From IMG/VR virus record IMGVR_UViG_3300012920_009134, positions 1 to 64,000 of that record: a stretch of 64,000 nucleotides of DNA; one strand, given 5' to 3'. The number at the start of each line of letters is the position of its first letter. The first letter of the stretch is position 1. Both the position numbers and the translations under genes were made by a program. The notes beneath the pieces are model-generated. The model did not search any database. It had not been told where the DNA came from and worked only from the letters and a program-made list of their open reading frames with translations. Origin of the DNA: a virus. Of the stretch, positions 22,329 through 30,703 are shown one piece after another.

Positions 22329-23054
22329 GTTTTCTTGTATATATTTTTTTAAAGAATCATACCTAATCGCAATCGTTAGATGCTTAAACTCCATATTTGC
22401 TGCAAATATTAACCCAACCAACTCTCCCTTTGAATTCAGAACGGGAGACCCTGAACTACCCCCTATCGCTGGAACTGTAAGCAAAGAGTGGTGCTTTCCT
22501 AGTGGTCCACTATAATAACCCTCAAACAGTGGAACAGTGGGCGGATGGAAGAACCCAGTCGGAGCAGCAACATTGTATACCTTATCTCCTATCATTGGAC
22601 CTTTAAGTGCTAAATGTAGTTTTGGCATGCTTATAATGCCGTCACTTTCAAGAATGCATAAATCCAACTCATTGCCGTTTAGATACTCCTTAGATATATT
22701 TTTAACCGTTACATCATGGTATATGTTTTTAATATTTTGAACTTTGAATTCCATTTTTGTAGAAGTAACAATATTCTTAAGAGCACCTTCCACCTCTGAG
22801 TGACAAACGTGCGCAGCAGTTAAAATATAGGTTTTTGATTTCTTATGACCGATTACCGAACCCGATCCTACAGAATAAAAACTCTCACTACTACAACTCG
22901 AAGTTTTATTATCTCCCTCAGAACAAACTTGTACTGTCATCTTGGTATGAATCTTAACAAAAGAGTCAACTGGAAACCTTGTGTGCGCTGTTGATATGCA
23001 TGAATTAAGGAAAAAACAGCAATAAGATAAAAATAAAATTTTAATAGTATTCAT
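22317..23054 (-). CDS. Trypsin-like serine protease, predicted lipoprotein
   Basis: A 245-residue chymotrypsin-fold protease on the minus strand. The N-terminus is a lipoprotein signal, MNTIKILFLSYCCFFLNSC, with lipobox LNSC and the modified cysteine at 19, so it should be anchored in the envelope. The catalytic triad is complete: H82 in LTAAHVC, D131 in ELDLCIL, S201 in GGSSGSP. The fold resembles V8/HtrA-type proteases without a PDZ domain. GAGG lies five bases before the ATG. Being antisense to its neighbours with its own upstream AT-rich region, it looks like an independently expressed cargo gene. It might cleave host surface proteins, competing phage receptors or toxins; none of this can be read from the sequence. 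Confidence 0.8.
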   Translation of the reverse strand: MNTIKILFLSYCCFFLNSCISTAHTRFPVDSFVKIHTKMTVQVCSEGDNKTSSCSSESFYSVGSGSVIGHKKSKTYILTAAHVCHSEVEGALKNIVTSTKMEFKVQNIKNIYHDVTVKNISKEYLNGNELDLCILESDGIISMPKLHLALKGPMIGDKVYNVAAPTGFFHPPTVPLFEGYYSGPLGKHHSLLTVPAIGGSSGSPVLNSKGELVGLIFAANMEFKHLTIAIRYDSLKKYIQENLYP

Positions 23055-23115
23055 ATTATCCTCTATACTAACTATAACTAATAAATAAATATTTTTTTAA
23101 AAGGGGAATATAACA

Positions 23116-23334
23116 ATGGTTAAGACTATAGTCTTTGTGGGTGCCCTGCTTTGTGTAGAAGCAGAACAAAAAATGGTGTGCCAAAACAAAGATACGCAAA
23201 ATACAACAATAACTTTTCAAAGAACAGTTACAGATTGGCAAAAAATAACCTCACAAACTAATTATAATGGTAATCAAGAGGTGAAAATTGAAAGAAAAAA
23301 TACTTGTCCTGGACACAAATGTCCTTTTAACTGA
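23116..23334 (+). CDS. Small possibly exported protein, 72 aa
   Basis: The ATG follows AAAAGGGGAA. The first 16 residues (MVKTIVFVGALLCVEA) look like a short signal peptide with an AxA-like end. The rest is polar, with four cysteines (C13, C22, C63, C69), and ends NTCPGHKCPFN. Its last 47 bases overlap the start of phoH in another frame. It may be a periplasmic disulfide-containing peptide. The overlap and small size make it less certain than its neighbours. Confidence 0.4.
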   Translation: MVKTIVFVGALLCVEAEQKMVCQNKDTQNTTITFQRTVTDWQKITSQTNYNGNQEVKIERKNTCPGHKCPFN

Positions 23335-24604
23335 TAGCAACTCTATATTAAATTTTGAAGAAGCAGACATCGCAATACCTTTAAAGGTTTTAGATGAGAT
23401 AGATAAACATAAAAAACGCCAAGACTCAGTCGGTATGCATGCAAGAAGCATTATTAGAAAACTTGACCAACTAAGAGAGGATGGTAATCTTTTTGAAGGT
23501 GTCGACATCGGACCTGGTAAAGTTTTTGTAAAGGGGTATGACCCTTTCAAACTACCAGACGACCTAGATATTGAGAATCCAGATAATCAAATCATCGCTA
23601 CAGCATTAAGTTTAAAAGCGGAAAACGAGGAAAGTAACGTTGTTCTTGTTTCTCGCGATATTAACATGAGAGTTAAATGTGATGCTCTAAACATTGCTTG
23701 TGAAGACTATTCAAACGACCAGGTTGTGGAAGATATTGAAGGTCTATACACCGGACTTGCCGAGTGTTTAGTTGACGATCAAATGGTTGATTCTGTTTAT
23801 AAAGATGAGGGAGTCTACATAGATCCCGATGAGGCAGACTTGCAACCAAACCAATTTGTTATGCTAATCAGTAACTCAAACGAAAAGAAGAGTGCTCTTG
23901 TGAGGTTTACAAGTTATGATAAACCTGTAGAAAAAGTCGATTCATTTAAAAAAGGTATTTGGGGTGTTCGCCCTAAAAACAAAGAACAAAACTTTGCACT
24001 AGATTTGTTAACAGATCCTGATATTCCTTTAGTTACAATAATCGGTAAAGCAGGTTCTGGTAAAACTTTACTAGCACTAGCATGTGGACTGCAACAATGT
24101 TTTGGTGAAACTGCAAACGATAGAAAATATTCGAGAGTTATAGTTACAAAACCTGTAGAACCGGTTGGAAAAGATATTGGTTTCCTGCCTGGCACTATGG
24201 AAGAAAAGATGATGCCATGGGTTGCTCCAATACAAGATAATCTAAAAAATCTTATGGGTAATGATAAAGTTACTCTCGACATGTACATGGACGAGGGAAA
24301 GATAGAAGTTGAAGCAATGACTTTTATTCGTGGTCGATCTATCGCTAATGCTTTTATTATTATTGATGAAGCACAAAACATGACAAAACACGAAATCAAA
24401 ACTGTGTTAACTCGTGTAGGAGAAGGAACCAAGATTGTTTTAACAGGTGATATTGAACAAATCGACAACGTATACCTTGACGAAACAACAAATGGACTTA
24501 CATATGTAATAGATAGATTCAAAGATCAGTGCAGCGCTGGTCACATTACTTTGGTTAAGGGAGAGCGATCAAAGGTTGCAACCCTTGCTGCTAGATTGTT
24601 ATAG
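23288..24604 (+). CDS. phoH: PIN-PhoH fusion ATPase
   Basis: A 438-residue protein of the PhoH2 type: an N-terminal PIN nuclease domain (LVLDTNVLL with D9, DNQIIATAL, VVLVSRDINM) followed by a PhoH ATPase domain with Walker A GKAGSGKT at 253-260 and Walker B FIIIDEAQN near 357. PhoH2 proteins are reported to be RNA helicases with RNase activity, so a role in RNA turnover during takeover is likely. PhoH is very common in marine phages, though the link with phosphate stress is doubtful. The start is a TTG at 23288, chosen because it gives MKEKILVLDTN directly and follows AAGAGGTG. There is no ATG that keeps the PIN strand. Confidence 0.9.
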   Translation: MKEKILVLDTNVLLTDSNSILNFEEADIAIPLKVLDEIDKHKKRQDSVGMHARSIIRKLDQLREDGNLFEGVDIGPGKVFVKGYDPFKLPDDLDIENPDNQIIATALSLKAENEESNVVLVSRDINMRVKCDALNIACEDYSNDQVVEDIEGLYTGLAECLVDDQMVDSVYKDEGVYIDPDEADLQPNQFVMLISNSNEKKSALVRFTSYDKPVEKVDSFKKGIWGVRPKNKEQNFALDLLTDPDIPLVTIIGKAGSGKTLLALACGLQQCFGETANDRKYSRVIVTKPVEPVGKDIGFLPGTMEEKMMPWVAPIQDNLKNLMGNDKVTLDMYMDEGKIEVEAMTFIRGRSIANAFIIIDEAQNMTKHEIKTVLTRVGEGTKIVLTGDIEQIDNVYLDETTNGLTYVIDRFKDQCSAGHITLVKGERSKVATLAARLL

Positions 24605-24612
24605 GAGAAAAA

Positions 24613-24888
24613 ATGAAGGAAGAAGATTTGACAACACTTAATAATGTTGCTCAACCAGACAACAAATTAAAAGAATATATTATAAACTACACAGGGGAAA
24701 AGAAAAACCCAACGGACGATCAGGTTACTTTGGAGATGATTATAGACATTATGGCAGAAGAATTTCCAGAGTTGATTCTTTGTATGTCAGAAGAAAACTG
24801 GGTCAGAGGATACCAGCAAGCATTGACAGATGTAGACCAGGGAGAAAGATATCTCAGAGAAAGTAATGCAGAACTACATCAAGAATAG
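24613..24888 (+). CDS. Small conserved phage protein, 91 aa
   Basis: Starts nine bases after phoH with TAGGAG upstream. Conserved-looking core: LKEYIINYTGEKKNPTDDQVTLEMIIDIMAEEFPE, then SEENWVRGYQQALTDV. The pattern EENWxRGYxQAxxDV is familiar from marine T4-like phages (memory). Entirely helical and acidic, with no catalytic motif. It overlaps the following metallopeptidase start by 23 bases. Function unknown. Confidence 0.6.
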   Translation: MKEEDLTTLNNVAQPDNKLKEYIINYTGEKKNPTDDQVTLEMIIDIMAEEFPELILCMSEENWVRGYQQALTDVDQGERYLRESNAELHQE

Positions 24889-25537
24889 GAGAAATTTAGA
24901 TAAAGGAAGTTTCTTGACGCATTCTGCTGTCAATATTGTAGTAAAAGATAACTTAACATTTGATCTGGAAGTTGAAGATATAGAATCTGTCATAGATATT
25001 TTTCCACGAGCGATAACAAGAAATCTAGATTACATTATATTTGGCAACTTTGATTTCTTAAGAAAGAAAAACTATAATGCAGCATATAAGGATGGCGCAA
25101 TTTATGTACTTAACACCCAAGAAGATAACTCTGATGTATTAGATGATATCGTACATGAGATAGGGCACAGTGTTGAGGATAACTATGGCGATGTTGTGTA
25201 TGGCGACGGTTTGCTTGAGCAAGAATTTCTCAAAAAGAGAGAAATACTAAGAGTAGAACTTTCAAAAGAAGGAATAGACATACCAGAAAATGTTATGTCA
25301 AATCCGGAATATCAAGAACGTTTGGATATATTTTTTTCAGAAGATATCGGTTATCCAAGGATGACTTCTATTGTGCAGGGAATATTTTATTCTCCATATG
25401 GCGCAACCTCTTTGCAAGAATATTTTGCAAACGGATTTGAAGCACATTATTACCACAAAGATATTTACCTTCAGAAAGTAAGTCCAGTTTTGTACAGTAA
25501 AATAAAAAAGTTAGAGGAGATTTATGATGAATCATGA
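24866..25537 (+). CDS. Zinc metallopeptidase-like protein (HEIGH)
   Basis: A 223-residue protein with IVHEIGHSVED, HEIGH at 97-101 being the zinc-binding HExxH. A downstream segment, SLQEYFANGFEAHY, has the Glu/Phe-Ala pattern (EYFAxxFExY) that supplies the third ligand in several gluzincin families. There is no signal peptide, so it is probably cytoplasmic or packaged. The start ATG lies within the previous gene's end, in another frame. Substrate unknown; maturation of phage proteins or cleavage of a host factor are both possible. Sequence type differs from the HELVH protein at 11595 and the M15-like domain at 47267. Confidence 0.65.
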   Translation: MQNYIKNRRNLDKGSFLTHSAVNIVVKDNLTFDLEVEDIESVIDIFPRAITRNLDYIIFGNFDFLRKKNYNAAYKDGAIYVLNTQEDNSDVLDDIVHEIGHSVEDNYGDVVYGDGLLEQEFLKKREILRVELSKEGIDIPENVMSNPEYQERLDIFFSEDIGYPRMTSIVQGIFYSPYGATSLQEYFANGFEAHYYHKDIYLQKVSPVLYSKIKKLEEIYDES

Positions 25538-25889
25538 AATAAAAGAAGAGGGAAATAGAATCACCATCAGGGCATCAGTCAGGACAAGGCGCTTTGCTAG
25601 AGAACCGATAGAAGCAGTAAATACGAAAGATATACTTGCAATTTTAGAATCAAACGGGTATAATCTAGATAAATATAAGGTTATAAAGGAAGGTAGTTGT
25701 ACAAACTACAAACCAGGAACTCGAACAAGTTCAGAGTGGGTACTGGAACTAAAACAAGAAGAGAAAGAGGAAGAAGTTGTTAAAAGTTCTAAACAATCAA
25801 GATCTAGGCGCTCAAGGCGAGCAACAAAGAGTCAAGAAGATAAGTTACTCCGAAATGAAAATTTGGGCGGAGTGCGGACACAGACATAA
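25524..25889 (+). CDS. Basic-tailed hypothetical protein, 121 aa
   Basis: Starts 14 bases inside the preceding gene with TTAGAGGAG upstream. The first 80 residues form an alpha/beta unit (NRITIRASVRTRR, DILAILESNGYNLDKYKVI, SEWVLELKQEE). The tail is Ser/Arg/Lys-rich (SRSRRSRRATK) and likely disordered. About 113 bases of its 3' end overlap the N-terminal coding part of the RecB-like nuclease in another frame. The tail may bind nucleic acid. No family recognised. Confidence 0.5.
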   Translation: MMNHEIKEEGNRITIRASVRTRRFAREPIEAVNTKDILAILESNGYNLDKYKVIKEGSCTNYKPGTRTSSEWVLELKQEEKEEEVVKSSKQSRSRRSRRATKSQEDKLLRNENLGGVRTQT

Positions 25890-26607
25890 ACTAATCTACA
25901 TTGATAAAATCAAGAAGTTTCAAGGTAATGAATATACTGCTTTTGGAACTGCCTTGCATTATGTTTGTGAAAATATTGTTGTTGATCACTCAAAGGTAAC
26001 CGAAGGCAAGAACATATTTCAACAAAAGTTTTTGGATGAACTAAGACAACTTAAATCTACAGGTTTTGAGTTAAATGGCAAGATGATCCAAGACATGAGA
26101 GAGCAAGGTAACAATATCGTAGAATTTGTTCTTCCTGAACTTTCTAAATATTTTGGAGAATATGAGGTAGTTTCAGTTGAAGAACCTATTTACGAACCAA
26201 TTACAAACTTTGATACTGATTATAAATTCAAAGGTTTTATCGATCTGATCCTAAAGACGTCAGATGGTAAATATCACGTTATAGATTGGAAAACTTGTTC
26301 CTGGGGATGGAACATGAAAAAAAGATCGGACAGTTTAGTAACTTATCAATTAACTTTATATAAAAACTTTTATTCTTTAAAGTATAATATTGATGTAAAG
26401 GATATTGAAACTCATTTTGCTCTTCTTAAAAGAACGGCGAAGAAAGACAGAGTAGAGATATTCAGGGTCACCAGCGGTGTTAAGAAGATGTCTAACGCCC
26501 TGGAACTTTTAGAAAAGGCGATAAGCAATATTGATAGCGGTAAATCTTTTAAAAATAGAATGTCTTGCAAGTATTGTGAGTTTTACAAGACAGAACATTG
26601 TAGGTGA
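25777..26607 (+). CDS. RecB/Cas4-like PD-(D/E)XK nuclease
   Basis: A 276-residue protein of the RecB-type nuclease family. Features in order: KKISYSEMKIWAECGHRHKLIYIDKI, with a cysteine in the N-terminal motif; FGTALHYVCE with the conserved His; the nuclease core FKGFIDLIL (D) and YHVIDWKTC (D-x-K); QLTLYKNFY as the usual QxxxY helix; and a C-terminal cluster CKYCEFYKTEHC. The cysteines at both ends match the Fe-S arrangement of Cas4/AddB-type proteins. It should process DNA ends, 5' to 3' or single-stranded. Start: TTG at 25777 after GAGG; the ATG at 25855 would cut off the ISYSE segment. Adjacent PhoH fits a nucleic-acid processing group. Confidence 0.75.
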   Translation: MLKVLNNQDLGAQGEQQRVKKISYSEMKIWAECGHRHKLIYIDKIKKFQGNEYTAFGTALHYVCENIVVDHSKVTEGKNIFQQKFLDELRQLKSTGFELNGKMIQDMREQGNNIVEFVLPELSKYFGEYEVVSVEEPIYEPITNFDTDYKFKGFIDLILKTSDGKYHVIDWKTCSWGWNMKKRSDSLVTYQLTLYKNFYSLKYNIDVKDIETHFALLKRTAKKDRVEIFRVTSGVKKMSNALELLEKAISNIDSGKSFKNRMSCKYCEFYKTEHCR

Positions 26608-26610
26608 TAG

Positions 26611-27879
26611 ATGAAAAAAATAAAAGTGTTTTGTTTGGCGGATAGTCCTCTTGCTCCATCTGGAGTCGGAACGCAAACAAGATATATGATAGAAGGACTA
26701 CTACAAACTGGAAAGTTTCAGTTTGTTTGCTTTGGGGGTGCTATTAGGCATCCCGACTACAAACCAATCAGAACAGAAGAGTACGGTGATGATTGGTTGA
26801 TTTATCCAGTAGATGGATATGGAAGTCAAGAGCAGGTCCGTGCTTTGCTTAAAGCACAGAAACCTGACATTGTTTGGATTATGACAGACCCTAGATTTTG
26901 GGGATGGTTATGGGAGATTGATAATGAGGTTAGATCTGTTGCTCCTTTGGTGTATTATCATGTTTGGGATAACCTTCCTTACCCTACATTCAATAGAAAG
27001 TGGTACTTATCCAACGACGTCATTGCATCAATTAGTAAGGTGACTCACAATATTGTAGAAAACGTAGCGCCGGAAGTTGACTTATTGAGAATACCACATG
27101 CAGTTAACGATAACGTTTTTATAAAAATTGAAGATTCGGCACTAATCAAAAACTTTAAAAAAGAAAACTCCATTGGCATTGATAAAGATGGAAACAAAAG
27201 ATTTACTTTTTTTTGGAATAATAGAAATGCAAGAAGAAAGCAGTCTGGTTCTTTGATTTTTTGGTTTAATGATTTTTTAGATAGAGTTGGTAGAGACAAG
27301 GCGTGCTTAATAATGCATACAGAACCAAAAGATCCCAATGGACAAGATTTGGTTGCCATTAAGGAAAGACTAGGGTTAGATGATGATCAGTTCAAACTAT
27401 CAACAAATAAATTATCAATGCAACAGTTGTCAGTCCTTTATAACGCAGCAGACTGCACTATAAACATTTCTGATGCAGAAGGTTTTGGATTATCAACACT
27501 TGAGTCTCTTGCAACCGAAACACCCATCATCGTTAATATGACTGGAGGACTTCAGGAACAGGTCACAAACGGTGAAGAGTGGTTTGGGTTCGGCATAGAA
27601 CCGTCCTCAAAAGCGATCATTGGTTCTCAAGAAGTTCCTTGGATTTATGAAGACAGAATTGATGGTAAAGACTTGGTTGATGCTATGGTTAAAATGTACG
27701 AAATGCCAAAAGAGGATAGGGAAAACATGGGTAAGCGCGGCCGCCAACATGTTCTTGATAACTATAGCATGAAGAGATACATTGAACTTTGGAGAAAAAC
27801 TTTAACTGAAGTTCATGAAAAGCATGGTTCTTGGAAAACCAAGCAAGGCAAACTTTGGAGTTTAAATAAAGTAATATGA
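26611..27879 (+). CDS. Glycosyltransferase, GT-B fold, family 4-like
   Basis: A 422-residue GT4-type enzyme and first gene of the glycan operon. The N-terminal half has a Rossmann start (KVFCLADSPLAPSGVGTQTRYM) with a glycine-rich acceptor loop. The C-terminal donor-binding half has NNRNARRKQ, and SDAEGFGLSTLESLATETPII, where the E-x7-E motif binds the sugar nucleotide. It should use an NDP-sugar with retention of configuration. Donor and acceptor are unknown. It overlaps the next gene by four bases, as do most genes in this run. Confidence 0.8.
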   Translation: MKKIKVFCLADSPLAPSGVGTQTRYMIEGLLQTGKFQFVCFGGAIRHPDYKPIRTEEYGDDWLIYPVDGYGSQEQVRALLKAQKPDIVWIMTDPRFWGWLWEIDNEVRSVAPLVYYHVWDNLPYPTFNRKWYLSNDVIASISKVTHNIVENVAPEVDLLRIPHAVNDNVFIKIEDSALIKNFKKENSIGIDKDGNKRFTFFWNNRNARRKQSGSLIFWFNDFLDRVGRDKACLIMHTEPKDPNGQDLVAIKERLGLDDDQFKLSTNKLSMQQLSVLYNAADCTINISDAEGFGLSTLESLATETPIIVNMTGGLQEQVTNGEEWFGFGIEPSSKAIIGSQEVPWIYEDRIDGKDLVDAMVKMYEMPKEDRENMGKRGRQHVLDNYSMKRYIELWRKTLTEVHEKHGSWKTKQGKLWSLNKVI

Positions 27880-29963
27880 GTAGAATAAAGATATTAGTTA
27901 CAGGACCTGCTCTTACGCGTTCTGGTTACGGTGTGCACACTCGACTTGTTCTTGAGTCGCTTAAACAAAGAGAGGAAATGTTTGATATCTACGTTAATCC
28001 TCTTCGGTGGGGCGCTACTGGTTGGTTGTTGGATGAAGATCCTTTTCTTGGATGGATTCACAAAAGAGTTGCAAAGTTTCAGCAGTTAAGTGAAGAGAAT
28101 CAAAAGTTTGACATCCATATTCATGTTGGTATTCCTAACGAATTTGAAAGAAAAGCACCCTATGCAGTTTGTGTTACTGCAGGCATTGAGGCAACCAAGG
28201 TATCTCCTTCATGGATAGAGAAATCATATAGTATCGATAAACTAATTGTTCCTAGTAACTTTGCAAAATGGGCATTTGAAAATACTTTCTATGAAGGTCA
28301 AAAATCTGACACAAAAGAACCTATGAGAGTTGGGTGTGGGGCACCTGTTGAAGTTGTTAGTTACCCTGTTCGTGAATATCACGGCAATAGTATCGATCTA
28401 GAACTTAAAGATGATTTTAATTTTCTTTGCGTCGCGCAATGGGGAATAAGAAAGAATCTAGAAAATACTATAAAGTGGTTCTTGCAAGAGTTTAAAGATG
28501 ATGAAGTTGGTTTGGTGATCAAGTCAAACATTGCTAAAAACTCAACACCCGACAGAGAAGAGTGTTTAGAAAGATTGAATGCAGTGTTTGATGAATTTAA
28601 ATCTTCTAAGTGTTCTTTATACTTGTTGCATGGCGAAATGTCAGATGAAGAGGTTGATGCAATTTATAAGCATCCAAAGATTAAGGCAATGGTATCTACA
28701 ACTCATGGTGAGGGTTTTGGATTGCCTCTTTTTGAGGCGGCATACAATGGACTTCCGGTTGTCGCACCTGGGTGGTCTGGACATATGGATTTTTTATATG
28801 CACCGGTAAAAGACAAGAAAACAAAAAAAGTTAAAAACAAACCTTTGTTTGCTAAGGTCGACTATTCTCTTAAGCACGTACAGAAAGACGCAGTTTGGAA
28901 AGACATACTTGTTAAAGATGCAATGTGGTGTTATCCATCTGAAAGAGATTTTAAGCAGAAGATTAGAAAAGTTTATTCTGATAATGGAATGTATAAGTCT
29001 TGGGCAAAAACACTGTCAGATCATCTAAGGTCTGAGTTGTCGCTATCGAATATTCTAGAAAAGATGCTACAAACTCTAATCCCAGAAAAGTGGTTGGTTA
29101 AACCAGAGTGCTTTTTTGTTAGCGATTTGTTTGTAGAAGATTATGTAGGCGGCGCTGAACTTAGTCTGGAAACGATTATTGACTCTGGCCCATACAAGAA
29201 AGTTGCTAAAGTTAGGTCTGCTGAACTTACAACTCAACTTATTGAAAACAACAAGGATGCCAAGTGGGTATTTGGGAATATTGCAAACCTGTCAAATGAA
29301 ATGTTGAAAAACCTTGCAGATATGGATTTTAAATACTCGTTCGTTGAATTTGATTACAAGTTTTGTAAGCATAGGAATCCAGAACTGTACAAGATGGTTG
29401 AGGGAACTACATGTGATTACAAAAATACTGAAAGAGGTCAAACTATGACAAACTTTGTAAATCGCGCAAGTTCTGTATTTTTTATGTCTGAAAAGCAAAA
29501 AACTATTCATTTAGAAAGTTTGCCAAATATTAGTAACGAAAACCTTTTTGTACTTTCATCGTTATTTAATGACGACTTTTTTAAGTTTATTGAAAATGTT
29601 AAAAACAAAACACCAAAAAAGAATGATAAGTGGGTTGTGTTAGGTTCGAGAAGTTGGGTCAAGGGACTCAATGAAACGGAATCCCACTGTAAAGAAAAGG
29701 GGTACGATTACGATGTTTTGTGGAACTTGCCATATGGACAGTTCTTGGAGAAGTTGGCAGAATCAAAAGGTCTGTGCTTCAAACCCTCTGGATTAGATAC
29801 TTGCCCAAGAATGGTAATAGAGGCAAAACTTCTAGGGTGTGAGTTAGATACAAATGACCTTGTACAGCATAGTGATGAATCGTGGTTTAAGGGATCTTAT
29901 GATGATATTGTAAAATATCTTAAAAGCAGACCTGCATTTTTTTGGGATAAGAGTTTTGCATGA
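27876..29963 (+). CDS. Two-domain glycosyltransferase (GT4 plus a second GT-like half)
   Basis: A 695-residue protein. Residues 1-400 form a GT4-type GT-B enzyme: ILVTGPALTRSGYGVHTR, FLCVAQWGIRKNLENTI, and STTHGEGFGLPLFEAAYNGLPVVAP with the donor-binding E-x7-E. Residues about 410-695 form a second Rossmann-like region: PECFFVSDLFVEDYVGGAE, SSVFFMSEKQKTIHL, KWVVLGSRSWVKG and CFKPSGLDTCPRMVIEAKLLGC, the last resembling a degenerate GT-B donor site. This is probably a fusion of two transferases or of a transferase and a binding domain, adding two sugars in sequence. Start overlaps the preceding gene (ATGA). Confidence 0.75.
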   Translation: MSRIKILVTGPALTRSGYGVHTRLVLESLKQREEMFDIYVNPLRWGATGWLLDEDPFLGWIHKRVAKFQQLSEENQKFDIHIHVGIPNEFERKAPYAVCVTAGIEATKVSPSWIEKSYSIDKLIVPSNFAKWAFENTFYEGQKSDTKEPMRVGCGAPVEVVSYPVREYHGNSIDLELKDDFNFLCVAQWGIRKNLENTIKWFLQEFKDDEVGLVIKSNIAKNSTPDREECLERLNAVFDEFKSSKCSLYLLHGEMSDEEVDAIYKHPKIKAMVSTTHGEGFGLPLFEAAYNGLPVVAPGWSGHMDFLYAPVKDKKTKKVKNKPLFAKVDYSLKHVQKDAVWKDILVKDAMWCYPSERDFKQKIRKVYSDNGMYKSWAKTLSDHLRSELSLSNILEKMLQTLIPEKWLVKPECFFVSDLFVEDYVGGAELSLETIIDSGPYKKVAKVRSAELTTQLIENNKDAKWVFGNIANLSNEMLKNLADMDFKYSFVEFDYKFCKHRNPELYKMVEGTTCDYKNTERGQTMTNFVNRASSVFFMSEKQKTIHLESLPNISNENLFVLSSLFNDDFFKFIENVKNKTPKKNDKWVVLGSRSWVKGLNETESHCKEKGYDYDVLWNLPYGQFLEKLAESKGLCFKPSGLDTCPRMVIEAKLLGCELDTNDLVQHSDESWFKGSYDDIVKYLKSRPAFFWDKSFA

Positions 29964-30703
29964 AAACACACTTTACTATAATCATTCCTGCTTATAACTG
30001 TGAGCGGTGGGTAGAGTGGAACCTAAATTCTGCTTTAAGGCAAGACTATGAGGATTCAAGATTCGATATTGTTTATGTTGATGACTGCTCTTCTGATAGC
30101 ACACGATCAGTAGTAGATAAAATACTAGAAACTTCTAGCAAGAAAATAAAAGTTATTTCAAATGTTAAAAACGAGAAAGCATTGTACAATCTGTATACCC
30201 ACATCCATTCGGCAAAAGATGGATCAGTTATTATAACTCTCGACGGTGATGATGCGCTCGCGGGAACTAACGTTTTAGAAAAATTAGATAAGTTATATCA
30301 AGATCCTGACTGCTGGATGACAGTAGGGTCTTACATGCAGAATGATAATTACAGTGTAGTCTCACCCGTAGTATCAGAAGGTTATTGGAAACAAAACATA
30401 AGAAAAATACCTTGGTCTTTTTCACACCTTAGAACGTTTCGCAAAGAACTGTTTTGTAAAATCAAAAAAGAAGATTTGCTAGACTTGGATGGCGGGTTTT
30501 ATAAATGCACTTTTGACCGCGCTATGATGTACCCGATGGTTGAGATGTCCGGTAAAGATAAGGTTCGCTTGATTGGAGAGGTGCTTTACATTTACAATAG
30601 GTTGAATCCAATATCTGTGGATAGAGTGCATAGACAAGATCAACTTAGAATAGAGCAGCAAATTTCAAATAAGCAACCCTATCAAAAAATAGAGAGTTTA
30701 TGA
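29960..30703 (+). CDS. Glycosyltransferase family 2
   Basis: A 247-residue GT-A fold enzyme. FTIIIPAYNCERWVEWNLNSAL and IVYVDDCSSDST form the nucleotide-binding part, and IITLDGDDALAG carries the DxD-type metal site. A later W-S-F-x-H-x-R-T segment (WSFSHLRTFRKELF) and FDRAMMYPMVEM fit the acceptor half with a catalytic acid. Inverting transfer from an NDP-sugar is expected. Overlaps both neighbours by four bases. Confidence 0.85.
   Translation: MKTHFTIIIPAYNCERWVEWNLNSALRQDYEDSRFDIVYVDDCSSDSTRSVVDKILETSSKKIKVISNVKNEKALYNLYTHIHSAKDGSVIITLDGDDALAGTNVLEKLDKLYQDPDCWMTVGSYMQNDNYSVVSPVVSEGYWKQNIRKIPWSFSHLRTFRKELFCKIKKEDLLDLDGGFYKCTFDRAMMYPMVEMSGKDKVRLIGEVLYIYNRLNPISVDRVHRQDQLRIEQQISNKQPYQKIESL

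Noticed and set aside
23914-24522. Long 202-codon minus-strand ORF inside phoH
   Set aside because: The + strand frame has strong PhoH motifs; the antisense frame has no start signal or recognisable domain and is a shadow of codon bias.
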